62,913 nucleotides of DNA from Bradyrhizobium sp. C9 (lineage in GTDB: Bacteria; Pseudomonadota; Alphaproteobacteria; Rhizobiales; Xanthobacteraceae): positions 1 to 62,913 of the forward strand of contig NZ_NWTG01000035.1 in assembly GCF_002532045.1 (NCBI RefSeq), given 5' to 3'. Numbering within the stretch: the first letter of the stretch is position 1; each line of letters starts with the position of its first letter. The translations under genes and the position numbers were made by a program. The notes beneath the pieces are model-generated. The model worked only from the letters and a program-made list of their open reading frames with translations. It had not been told where the DNA came from and did no database searches. Below are positions 1 through 7,794 of this stretch, in pieces.

Positions 1-34
1 CTTCTCTCCGTGCTTGGCCATATGCGATAGCCCT

Positions 35-98
35 ACCTGGAGGGGGAGGGTCGCTTCGCATCGCGTAAGCGATGTGAAGCGGGGTGGGGTGACGGTCT
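35..98 (+). repeat. Palindromic intergenic repeat, copy 1 of the GGAGGGGGAGGG family
   Basis: A GC-rich unit with the core GGAGGGGGAGGG followed by GCGATGTGAAGCGGGGTGGG. It is nearly identical to 628-693 and has an inverted relative at 499-575 and both arms again at 29209-29372. It sits just after the stop of the broken DUF559 gene. Non-coding repeat of REP type by appearance. Confidence 0.7.
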
Positions 99-492
99 AT
101 CGTCGTCGATGGTGCTTCAGCGGCACGGCTTCGACCCCGCGAGCGCCGTAGATCTCGACATAGATGCGCTCCAGCACGGCGTTGAGGTCAGCCGTGATCT
201 CCGAATTCCAGAACCGGATGACTCGATAGCCCTCTTTCTCCAGCCACTCCTGTCGTTCGCGATCGTGCTTCGCGGTCTCGTCCTCATTGTGGTGTCCGCC
301 GTCGAGTTCGATAATCAGCCGTTTCGCCGGGAGAAGGAAGTCGACGATTTACGGGCCGATTGGCGCCTGTCGTCGGAAGTGTGTGCCGTCGGTCGGCAGC
401 TCCTTTAGAGCTCGCCACAGAATCCGCTCGTGCGGCGTGGTATTCGCGCGCAGCTTCTTCGCAGTCGCTCTTCGGATCGATGCCGAGACCAT
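97..492 (-). pseudogene. DUF559 endonuclease-like protein, broken by an in-frame TAA
   Basis: Read on the minus strand from the ATG at 492, this encodes a 131-residue DUF559-type protein (restriction-endonuclease-like fold, related to Vsr): motif TPHERILWRAL, then FRRQAPIGP, then VDFLLPAKRLIIELDGGHH and a C-terminal RVIRFWNSEI. A single TAA at 349-351 interrupts the reading frame exactly where relatives carry an aromatic residue (GP-Y/F-x-VDF); the frame is intact on both sides up to the TAG at 97-99. So it is one nonsense change, not a frameshift. The catalytic half lies after the stop, so the truncated product should be inactive unless the stop is read through. The gene is enclosed by palindromic repeats on both sides. 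The upstream in-frame extension to 591 is made of repeat sequence and is not used as the start. Confidence 0.75.
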
Positions 493-498
493 TTGTGT

Positions 499-693
499 GG
501 CTTCACCCCACCCCGATCGCACCCGACGATGCTGCGCATCGCCGCGCGCGCTCGACCCTCCCCCTCCAGGGGAGGGTGAAGTGGAGCGCAATCCTTGCGC
601 GAATGCAAGTCGATGGACGGCTGTTACCCTCCCCTGGAGGGGGAGGGTCGCTTCGCAGCGCGTCAGCGATGTGAAGCGGGGTGGGGTGACAGT
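499..693. repeat. Inverted pair of palindromic repeats upstream of the DUF559 gene
   Basis: An inverted copy (499-575, ending in CCTCCCCCTCCAGGGGAGGG) faces a direct copy (628-693) of the same family as 35-98. Together they could form a long stem. They fill the gap between the DUF559 pseudogene and livF, so they are also downstream of the first liv operon. Confidence 0.65.
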
Positions 694-717
694 CTCTCCG
701 CTACGAAACTGCGCGTT

Positions 718-1449
718 CTAGATCGCGCTTTCGCCTTCGTGCTGGAAGCCGAGATAGCTCGCGGCGACGCCTTTGTTGGCGGCGATATCTTTCGCGGTGC
801 CGGACAGCACGAACTCGCCGAGCTCCATCACATAGGCGCGATCGGCGATCTGCAGCGCGGCCTGGGCGTTCTGCTCGACCAGCAGCACCGAGACGCCGGC
901 GGCGCGGAGCTCGCCGACGATGCGGAAGATGTCGGCGACGATGATCGGGGCGAGGCCGAGGCTCGGCTCGTCCAGCATCAGCAGTTTCGGCGCGCCCATC
1001 AGCGCGCGGCCCATCGCCAGCATCTGCTGCTCGCCGCCGGAGAGCGTACCGGCGAGCTGCTTGCGGCGCTCCTTGAGCCGCGGAAACAGCGTGTAGACCC
1101 GCTCCAGCGAAACGGCCGCGGTTGCCTTCGCGATCCGGAAGGCGCCGAGCTCGAGATTGTCCTCGACATTCATGGTGCCGAACAATTCGCGATGCTCGGG
1201 CACCAGGCTCAGGCCGGTGGCGACGCGGTCCTCGATGTCGAGCGGTGCCATGTCGACGCCCGCGAAGGTGGTGCGGCCCCGCAGCGGCAGCACGCCCATG
1301 ATGGCGTTGAGCAAGGTGGTCTTGCCGGCGCCGTTGGCGCCGATGATGGTGACGATCTCGTTCTCGCCAACGTCGAGCGAGACGCCGCGCACGGCCTCGA
1401 CCTTGCCGTAGGCGATATGAACGTCGGCAACCGTCAGCAACGCACTCAT
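718..1449 (-). CDS. livF: Liv-type branched-chain amino acid ABC transporter ATPase, LivF
   Basis: A 243-residue cytoplasmic ATPase that would power uptake by a branched-chain amino acid or related (HAAT family) ABC importer. Walker A GANGAGKTT is near residues 36-44, the signature LSGGEQQ near 137, and Walker B LLMLDEPSLGLAP follows; length is normal for LivF. The ATG at 1449 overlaps the stop of the upstream livM-livG fusion gene by four bases (ATGA), which sets the start and shows translational coupling. It is the last gene of the livH, livMG, livF operon. The substrate is unknown and no binding-protein gene lies in this operon. Confidence 0.93.
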   Translation of the reverse strand: MSALLTVADVHIAYGKVEAVRGVSLDVGENEIVTIIGANGAGKTTLLNAIMGVLPLRGRTTFAGVDMAPLDIEDRVATGLSLVPEHRELFGTMNVEDNLELGAFRIAKATAAVSLERVYTLFPRLKERRKQLAGTLSGGEQQMLAMGRALMGAPKLLMLDEPSLGLAPIIVADIFRIVGELRAAGVSVLLVEQNAQAALQIADRAYVMELGEFVLSGTAKDIAANKGVAASYLGFQHEGESAI

Positions 1450-3224
1450 GCGGCGGCTCCGAGATAGGCCTTGATGACGTCGGGGTTGCGTTTGATCGCG
1501 GCCGGCGTGCCCTCGGCGATCTTGGTGCCGAAATCCAGCACCACGATGCGGTCGGCGAGATCCATCACGAATCCCATGTCGTGCTCGACCAGCAGCACCG
1601 ACATGCCGCCGTCGCGCAATTGCCGCAGCAACGCGGCGAGCCGCTGCTTCTCCATGTGGCGCAGCCCGGCCGCCGGCTCGTCGAGCAGCAGCAGCATCGG
1701 GTCGACGCACAGCGCACGCGCGATCTCGACGATGCGCTGCTGGCCGAGCGACAGCGAGCCCGCGAGCTGGTCGATCTGCTCGGACAGGCCGACGCGCGCG
1801 ATCTGCCGCGCGGCTTCCGCCAGCAACCTCGCCTCGTCAGCGCGGTCGAGCCGCAGCATGCTGGAGATCGCCCCGGAATTGCCGCGCAGATGCGCGCCGA
1901 TCGCGACGTTCTCGAGCACGGTCATGTCGGGCACCAGCTTGACATGCTGGAACGTGCGGGCGACGCCGAGCTTGACGACCTCCTGCGGCGGGGCGTTTGC
2001 GACCTCGTTGCCGAGCACGGCGATCTTGCCGCTGGTTGCGGGCAGCACGCCGGTGATCAGGTTGAAGGTCGTGCTCTTGCCGGCGCCGTTCGGGCCGATC
2101 AGCGCGACGATCTCGCGGGCGTTGACGTCGAACGAGACGTCGTTCACCGCGAGCACGCCGCCGAACTGTTTGCGCGCCTTGTCGATGTGCAGCAGGATCG
2201 GAGAGGTCCCCGCCGCCCGCTCACGGTGTTCCAGCTTCACCGACGTGTCCGGCGTCTTTCGGGCCGGCTTGAACGGCAGGTGCGACATCAGCCAGGGCCA
2301 GACGCCCTGCGGTGCAAGCTGCAACAACAGCACCAGCATGATGCCGAACACGATGGTCTCGAGCTGGCTCTGGCCGCCGAAGATGTAGGGCAGGTAGCTC
2401 TGCAGCACCTCTTTCAGGATCACGACGATGCCGGCGCCGAGCACGCCGCCCCAGACGTAACCGGCGCCGCCGACGACGGCGATGAACAGATACTCGATGC
2501 CGGCCTGTGCGCCGAACGGCGTCGGGTTGGCGGCGCGCTGGAAATGCGCGTAGAGCCAGCCGGACAGGCCGGCCAGCACCGCGGCATAGATGAACACCAA
2601 CAGCTTCGCACGCGGCGTCTGCACGCCGAACGCCTCGGCCGCGATATGCCCGCGCCGCAACGCGCGGATAGCGCGCCCGGTGCGGGAATCCAGCAGGTTC
2701 ATGGTCAAGAGCGCGGAGAGCAGCACCGCGACCCAGATCGCGTAATAGATCGTGTCCGGGCTCAGCATCCTGAACGAGCCGATCGAGAGCGGCGGAATGC
2801 CCGAAATGCCGTCGTTGCGGCCGAGGAACTCGAGCTTGCTGAACAGATAGAACAGCCCGATGCCCCAGGCGATGGTGCCGAGCGGCAGATAGTGACCCGA
2901 CAGCCGCACCGTGACGAGGCCGAGCAGCACCGCCGCAATGGCGCTGACCAAAAGCGAAGCCGGCAGCGTCAGCCACGGCGAGACGCCATAGGCGGTGGTC
3001 AGCACCGCCGTGGTGTAGGCGCCGAAGCCACAGAATGCGGCCTGTCCGAACGAGGTGAGGCCGCCGACGCCGGTGAGCAGCACCAGCCCCATCGCGACCA
3101 GCGCGGCGAGGCCGATATTGTCGAGCAGCACGATCCAGAACGGCGGGATGCCCGGCAGAAGCGGGATCACCGCCATCACGAGCGCAAAGATGATGAGAGG
3201 AAGCCGCTGCGTCATCGCGCTCAA
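1446..3224 (-). CDS. Fused LivM permease - LivG ATPase of a Liv-type ABC transporter
   Basis: A 592-residue fusion. Residues 1 to about 320 are a LivM-type inner-membrane permease with many hydrophobic segments (for example LPASLLVSAIAAVLLGLV); residues about 345-592 are a LivG ATPase with Walker A GPNGAGKST, signature LSLGQQR and Walker B LLLLDEPAAGL. The two halves are usually separate genes; fusions of this kind occur in rhizobial genomes. It overlaps livH (stop at 3221) and livF by four bases each, so all three are co-translated. The fusion fixes one permease-ATPase half; LivH and LivF supply the other. Confidence 0.93.
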   Translation of the reverse strand: MSAMTQRLPLIIFALVMAVIPLLPGIPPFWIVLLDNIGLAALVAMGLVLLTGVGGLTSFGQAAFCGFGAYTTAVLTTAYGVSPWLTLPASLLVSAIAAVLLGLVTVRLSGHYLPLGTIAWGIGLFYLFSKLEFLGRNDGISGIPPLSIGSFRMLSPDTIYYAIWVAVLLSALLTMNLLDSRTGRAIRALRRGHIAAEAFGVQTPRAKLLVFIYAAVLAGLSGWLYAHFQRAANPTPFGAQAGIEYLFIAVVGGAGYVWGGVLGAGIVVILKEVLQSYLPYIFGGQSQLETIVFGIMLVLLLQLAPQGVWPWLMSHLPFKPARKTPDTSVKLEHRERAAGTSPILLHIDKARKQFGGVLAVNDVSFDVNAREIVALIGPNGAGKSTTFNLITGVLPATSGKIAVLGNEVANAPPQEVVKLGVARTFQHVKLVPDMTVLENVAIGAHLRGNSGAISSMLRLDRADEARLLAEAARQIARVGLSEQIDQLAGSLSLGQQRIVEIARALCVDPMLLLLDEPAAGLRHMEKQRLAALLRQLRDGGMSVLLVEHDMGFVMDLADRIVVLDFGTKIAEGTPAAIKRNPDVIKAYLGAAA

Positions 3225-4261
3225 TCCTTCTCTTCCTCGACCTGGGGCGCTGCGAGCGAGCGCAGCACCAGGACGGGAAGGATCAGCGTGAACACGATGA
3301 CTTCCTTGAAATTACTTGCGTAGAACGACGAGAAGGCCTCGACGATGCCGACCACGATGGCGGCGACCGCGGTCAGGGGATAGCTGACCAGGCCGCCGAT
3401 GATGGCGGCAATGAAGCCCTTAAGGCCGATCAGGAAGCCGGTGTCGTAATAGAGCGTCGTGATCGGCACGATCAGGATGCCCGAAATCGCGCCGATCACG
3501 GAGGCGAGCAGGAATGCGATCTGGCCCGACAGCGTAGTGCGGATGCCGACCAGGCGGGCGCCGAGGCGATTGACCGCGGTGGCGCGCAGCGCCTTGCCGG
3601 TCTTGGTGTAGCCGAAGAACAGCCACAAGGCGACGATGAAGCCGACCGTCAGGGCATACACAGCAAGGCTCTGGCCGGTGAAGCGCAGCGGACCCGCAGT
3701 CACCGCGGCATTCGACAGCGCCGGGGCGCGCAGGCCCTCGGCGCCGAAGAACACCAGGCCGAGGCCTTGCAGCGCCAGATGGCAGCCGACCGAGGCGATC
3801 AGCAGCACCAGCACGGAAGTGTGCGCGATCGGCTGGAACGCGATGCGATAGAGGAACAGCCCGATCGCCGCCACGATCAAGAGCGCCAGCGCGATGTTGA
3901 TGGCGATCGGCGTGTTGGGACCGACCAGCGCATAGACGAGGCCGAGCAGCGCGACGGGAAAGACGATGTTGAGCGCGACCGAGCGCATCACCAGGCGGGC
4001 ATGCAGCGCCTTGCGGGCGAAGAACAGATCGAGCGCGAACGCGACAAGGCCCATCGCGACGGCAAGGCGTACGGTGCCGGGTACCTGCCCGGTCGCGAGC
4101 ATGGCGTAGCTCAGCGCGCCGTAGGTGACGAATTCGCCCTGCGGGATCAGGATCACCCGCGTCACCGCGAACACCAGCACCAGGGCCAGCCCGAGCAGTG
4201 CGTAGATCGCGCCGTTGGTGATGCCGTCCTGCAGCAGGAACAGCATGATCGTCGTGTTCAA
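3221..4261 (-). CDS. livH: Liv-type ABC transporter permease, LivH
   Basis: A 346-residue inner-membrane permease, first gene of the livH-livMG-livF operon. It begins with the LivH-like segment LLQDGITNGAIYALLGLALVL and contains repeated hydrophobic helices and the cytoplasmic loop GKALRATAVNRLGARLVGI typical of this permease class. It is somewhat longer than the standard ~290-residue LivH. The ATG at 4261 starts about 90 bases from the divergent MarR promoter region, so the regulator at 4441 is a reasonable candidate to control it. Confidence 0.92.
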   Translation of the reverse strand: MNTTIMLFLLQDGITNGAIYALLGLALVLVFAVTRVILIPQGEFVTYGALSYAMLATGQVPGTVRLAVAMGLVAFALDLFFARKALHARLVMRSVALNIVFPVALLGLVYALVGPNTPIAINIALALLIVAAIGLFLYRIAFQPIAHTSVLVLLIASVGCHLALQGLGLVFFGAEGLRAPALSNAAVTAGPLRFTGQSLAVYALTVGFIVALWLFFGYTKTGKALRATAVNRLGARLVGIRTTLSGQIAFLLASVIGAISGILIVPITTLYYDTGFLIGLKGFIAAIIGGLVSYPLTAVAAIVVGIVEAFSSFYASNFKEVIVFTLILPVLVLRSLAAPQVEEEKD

Positions 4262-4350
4262 GGCCGAGCGCTCCCCCTTAAGCGTCGGGCGGCCGCAGCC
4301 GGCTGTGCCGGTCGGGTCGGCCGATGCCGGCTGTTGATAGCCGCCGATAT

Positions 4351-4379
4351 TTGATATGGTGCATAACGATTATTAGATA
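4351..4379 (+). promoter_or_regulatory. Possible sigma-70 promoter for the MarR gene
   Basis: TTGATA (4351-4356) and TAGATA (4374-4379) are separated by 17 bases inside the only AT-rich stretch between livH and the MarR gene. The assignment rests on the match and position alone. Confidence 0.3.
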
Positions 4380-4440
4380 TAATCTCAAGGTCCCCGAGCG
4401 TCCCGCGGGGTTTTTGTACCGGGATTGCGAGCCTGGAGCG

Positions 4441-4959
4441 ATGACTGTTTCCAAAACCGCCTCCGATGCCGTCAGATCGTCGCGTGCCCTGCGCCGGGAA
4501 CCGGTCGATCCTGCCGGGGACGACAGCATGCTGCAACTGGGCGAACTGTCCGGACTGCTCGGCTATTCGCTGAAGCGTGCGCAGCTCAAGGTCTTCGAGG
4601 ACTTCCTGCGCTGCGTCGCGCCGCTGCAACTGACGCCGGCGCAGTTCTCGGTGCTGCTGCTGCTGGACAAGAATCCGGGCCGCAACCAGACCGAGATCGC
4701 CAACACGCTCGGCATCCTCAGGCCGAATTTCGTCGCCATGCTCGACGCGCTGGAGAGCCGCGACCTTTGCGCGCGGATGCGCTCCACCAACGACCGGCGC
4801 TCCCACATCCTGGTCCTGACCGACAAGGGCCGCGCCGTGCTGGCGCGCGCCAAGAAGCTGGTCGCCAACAAGCACGAGGCGCGGCTGATCGAGGTGCTCG
4901 GCCCGGCCAACCACGCCGCGCTGCTGGAAATGCTGGCCAAGCTCGCGCAGGAGTTTTGA
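4441..4959 (+). CDS. MarR family transcriptional regulator
   Basis: A 172-residue winged-helix regulator. The MarR fold is recognisable in LTPAQFSVLLLLDKNPGRNQTEIANTLG (helices 2-3), LRPNFVAMLDALESRDL (recognition helix) and the wing RRSHILVLTDKGR. The ATG at 4441 is preceded by CCTGGAGCG, a fair ribosome site; a longer reading from 4324 runs through the promoter region and is rejected. Divergent from livH across an AT-rich 180-base gap, so it may control the first liv operon or itself. Ligand unknown. Confidence 0.88.
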   Translation: MTVSKTASDAVRSSRALRREPVDPAGDDSMLQLGELSGLLGYSLKRAQLKVFEDFLRCVAPLQLTPAQFSVLLLLDKNPGRNQTEIANTLGILRPNFVAMLDALESRDLCARMRSTNDRRSHILVLTDKGRAVLARAKKLVANKHEARLIEVLGPANHAALLEMLAKLAQEF

Positions 4960-4980
4960 GAGACGATAGTCGCTCCACCG

Positions 4981-5061
4981 TCGTTGCGGGCGAAGCGAAG
5001 CAATCCATTCCTCCGCTCGGGGAAGCATGGATTGCTTCGTCGCTACGCTCCTCGCAATGAC
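4981..5061. repeat. Palindromic repeat of the GAAGCAATCCAT family
   Basis: Inverted arms GCGAAGCAATCCAT (about 4993-5008) and ATGGATTGCTTCG (5027-5039), bounded by CGTTGCGGGCGAAG and CTCCTCGCAATGAC. It lies between the converging ends of marR and the glycerate kinase gene and could act as a transcription barrier for both. Confidence 0.7.
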
Positions 5062-5068
5062 ACGTGAA

Positions 5069-6352
5069 TCAGTCCACCAAAATCACCCTGACGTCGTTGA
5101 CGTTGGTCAGCGTCGGGCCGGTCAGCAGCAGATCCCCGGTCTGGGCGAAGAAGCCGGTGGCGTCGTTGTTCTCGAGGTAGGCCCTGGGATCGAGGCCGAT
5201 CGATTTCATCTTCGCGAAGGTTGCCTGATCGATCACGGCTCCGGCGGGGTCGGTCGCGCTGCCGGCGCCGCCGTCGGCACCGTCGGTGTCGGCGGCGAGC
5301 GCCGAGATGTCGGGCGTTCCCTTGAGCAGGTCGGCCAGCGCCAGCGCGTATTCCTGGTTGGGGCCGCCGCGGCCATTGCCGCGCACCGTCACCGTGAGCT
5401 CGCCGCCGGAGATGATCGCAACGCGCTTGCCCTCGCTGCGCGCCTTCAATGCGAGCCGGGCGTGCCCGGCCGCGACGTCGCGCGCCTCGCCTTCGAGATC
5501 GGCGCCGAGCGCGATGGTCTCGTAGCCGGCGTCCTGCGCGACCTTCACCGCGGCGTCGATCGAGGCCTTGGGCTTTGCCAGCAGCTCGAACGTCGCGCGC
5601 GCAAAGGCGGGATCGCCCGGCTTGCAGCTCTCGTTCCTGGGATCGTCAAGGGCGCGGCGGACCGCGTCGTCGACCGAGAGATTGTACTTGGCGACCAGCG
5701 CGCGGGCGTCCGCCAGCGTGGTCGGATCCGGCACCGTCGGCCCCGAGGCGATCGCGGAGGGATCGTCATGCGGCACGTCCGAAATCGCCAGTGTGACGAT
5801 CTCGGCGGCGTGCTGGCCGGCGCGTGCCAGCCGCCCCCCTTTGATGCGCGACAGATGCTTGCGGACGATGTTCATCTCGCCGATCGGCGCGCCGGAGCGC
5901 AGCAGCGCGCGGTTGACCTGCTGCTTCTGGGCAAAGCTCACGCCTTCGACGGGTGCGATCCAGTTCGCCGAGCCGCCGCCGGTCAGCAGCACCAGCAGCA
6001 GATCGTCGGACGTGGCTTCCGCTGCCAGCCGCAGCGTATCGTCGGCCGCGCGCAGGCCGGCTTCATCGGGCACCGGATGGCCGGCCTCGACCACCTTGAT
6101 GCGGCGGGTCGGCACGCCATGGCCGTGCCGGGTGGTGGCGATGCCGACCAGCCGCGACGATTCGAGGCCGAGCGTGTCGAGATAATGCCGCTCCGCCGCC
6201 GCGGCCATGGCGCCGGCGCCCTTGCCGGCGGCGAGACAGATCACGCGTCCCTTCGGCGCCGGCCGCAGCCGCGATGCCAGCACGACATCGGGATGCGCAG
6301 CCGCCACAGCGGCATCGAAGATCGAACGCAGGAAAGGACGACGGTCGGTCAT
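5069..6352 (-). CDS. ttuD: Glycerate 2-kinase / MOFRL family protein (TtuD-GckA type)
   Basis: A 427-residue protein of the glycerate 2-kinase class, which phosphorylates D-glycerate (older annotations call it hydroxypyruvate reductase TtuD). Seen in the sequence: a glycine-rich AAGKGAGAMA near residue 42, LLVLLTGGGSANW near 116-128, VRKHLSRIKGGRLAR, and the C-terminal MOFRL domain with ISGGELTVTVRGNGRGGPNQEYAL and DTDGADG. Length fits the family. It starts 21 bases after the stop of the first binding-protein gene with no terminator between, so the two are probably co-transcribed. Its link to the transporter is not obvious. Confidence 0.9.
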   Translation of the reverse strand: MTDRRPFLRSIFDAAVAAAHPDVVLASRLRPAPKGRVICLAAGKGAGAMAAAAERHYLDTLGLESSRLVGIATTRHGHGVPTRRIKVVEAGHPVPDEAGLRAADDTLRLAAEATSDDLLLVLLTGGGSANWIAPVEGVSFAQKQQVNRALLRSGAPIGEMNIVRKHLSRIKGGRLARAGQHAAEIVTLAISDVPHDDPSAIASGPTVPDPTTLADARALVAKYNLSVDDAVRRALDDPRNESCKPGDPAFARATFELLAKPKASIDAAVKVAQDAGYETIALGADLEGEARDVAAGHARLALKARSEGKRVAIISGGELTVTVRGNGRGGPNQEYALALADLLKGTPDISALAADTDGADGGAGSATDPAGAVIDQATFAKMKSIGLDPRAYLENNDATGFFAQTGDLLLTGPTLTNVNDVRVILVD

Positions 6353-6373
6353 GGCTGTGCTTTCGTTACGCGG

Positions 6374-7606
6374 TCAGTTTCCGCCGACTTCGCCGCTGAT
6401 GACGTCGCCGAACAATTGCCAGCGCTCGCCCTTGAACTGCATCAGCTGCAATTGCTCGATCGGCTGGAAGTCGGCGGGCCCGGTCGACAGCGTGACGCCG
6501 GGCAGCAGGCCGCCCTGCGCAAACTGCTTCAGGCTCGCCGCCTGCTTCATCACATTGGCGCGGGTGAGGTCGTCGCCGCAGCGGCGCAACACCTCGACCA
6601 TCGTGGTCGCCATGTTGTAGCCGGTCATCGCCGAGGCATCGACGCGGTTGGTGTCGGGCAGGTACTTGGCGAGCAATTCGTCGAACGCCTTCATGCCGGC
6701 GTCGTCCTTCCACTGCGGATCGCTGGCGTCCTTGGCGTAGGCCGCCGAGATCACGCCCTGCGCATTGTCGAGGCCCGCCGGACGCATCACCGTCGCGGTG
6801 GAGGCCGAGACGTTGGAGACGATCGTCATTGGCTTCCAGTTCATCTCGCCGAGCTTCTTGATCGCCTGGGCGCCGAACTTCGGCGTGGTGAAGAAGATGA
6901 TAACGTCGGGGTTGGCGGATTTCAGCCGGACCACATGGGAATCGATGGTGGGCTCGGCGACCTCGTAGCTTTCCTTGGCGACGATCCCCGCGGGATTGCC
7001 GGCGAAGCCGTCTTCGAGGCCCTTCAGGTAGTCCTTGCCCATGTCGTCGTTCTGGTAGAGCACGGCGACCTTGGCGGCGGGATTCTCCTTGTGCAGATAC
7101 TTCGCGTAGATCCGCGACTCGCTCTGGTAGCTCGGCAGCCAGCCCATGGTCCACGGGAACGCCTTCGGATCGTTCCACTTGGTGGCGCCGGTGGCGACGA
7201 ACAGCTGCGGCACCTTCTTGGCGTTGAGATATTTCTGGATTGCGGTGTTGGAGGCGGTGCCGAGCGTGCCGAACAGGAACAGCACCTCGTCGCTCTCGAC
7301 CAGCTTGCGCGCCTGCTCGACCGCCTTCGGCGGCGAATAGGCATCGTCATAGGAGATGAAATTGATCTTGCGGCCGTTGATGCCGCCGTCGTCGTTGACC
7401 TTCTTGAACACCGCCGCCATCGCCTTGCCGACCACGCCATAGGCCGACGCAGGGCCGCTATAGGGCACGATGTTGCCGATCTTGATCTCGGTGTCGGTCG
7501 CACCGGTGTCGTATTTCTTCTGCGCCCATGCGGCATTGCCGGTCACGGCGGCGATGGCGAGGCCGAGCAGGGCGGTTGCGACACGGTGACGGATCGGCTT
7601 CGGCAT
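6374..7606 (-). CDS. Periplasmic binding protein of a Liv-type ABC transporter (array copy 1)
   Basis: A 410-residue exported binding protein (PBP type 1, Peripla_BP_6 family). Signal peptide MPKPIRHRVATALLGLAIAA ends at AWA|QKKYD. The mature protein begins QKKYDTGATDTEIKIGN, shared with the four genes upstream, followed by PYSGPASAYG, LFVATGATKWNDP and CGDDLTRANVMKQAASL. The ATG at 7606 is the only one before a signal peptide; the open frame further upstream is antisense-like filler. It is the most divergent in details (LFGTLGTASNTA instead of NSLGTP) and the only copy followed by another gene (ttuD) instead of a hairpin terminator. Confidence 0.93.
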   Translation of the reverse strand: MPKPIRHRVATALLGLAIAAVTGNAAWAQKKYDTGATDTEIKIGNIVPYSGPASAYGVVGKAMAAVFKKVNDDGGINGRKINFISYDDAYSPPKAVEQARKLVESDEVLFLFGTLGTASNTAIQKYLNAKKVPQLFVATGATKWNDPKAFPWTMGWLPSYQSESRIYAKYLHKENPAAKVAVLYQNDDMGKDYLKGLEDGFAGNPAGIVAKESYEVAEPTIDSHVVRLKSANPDVIIFFTTPKFGAQAIKKLGEMNWKPMTIVSNVSASTATVMRPAGLDNAQGVISAAYAKDASDPQWKDDAGMKAFDELLAKYLPDTNRVDASAMTGYNMATTMVEVLRRCGDDLTRANVMKQAASLKQFAQGGLLPGVTLSTGPADFQPIEQLQLMQFKGERWQLFGDVISGEVGGN

Positions 7607-7736
7607 TTCCCGAAAACTCCTTGTTGTTGCCGGCGCAAGGGCACCGGGTTCTCTGCGGTTGTTGCCGGTTTTCCTAGCGCATTGCCGGGCAAAGTGTAAG
7701 CAGGCATCGCCCGGGCGGGCCTGCCCATGGTGAATG

Positions 7737-7767
7737 AAAAGCCCCCTGCGACGGTATCGCAGGGGGC
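7737..7767 (-). terminator. Rho-independent terminator after binding-protein gene 2
   Basis: A perfect 11-base stem GCCCCCTGCGA / TCGCAGGGGGC with a 5-base loop; read on the minus strand it is followed by TTTT. It lies 28 bases past the stop at 7795. Confidence 0.88.
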
Positions 7768-7794
7768 CATTGTCGGTCGATTGTCGGCAGGAAA

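Noticed and set aside
1581..3323. A 580-codon plus-strand frame opposite the livM-livG fusion
   Set aside because: Shadow of a real transporter gene; no motifs, biased to Q, R, A, D as expected for the complementary frame.
4351..4386. TATAAT at 4378-4383 as the -10 of the marR promoter
   Set aside because: It is 21 bases from the TTGATA element, too far; TAGATA at 17 bases fits better, and even that is tentative.
5027..7699. An open frame of 890 codons on the plus strand
   Set aside because: It is antisense to the glycerate kinase and binding-protein genes; composition (runs of G, A, R, H) is that of a high-GC shadow frame and no domain is recognisable.
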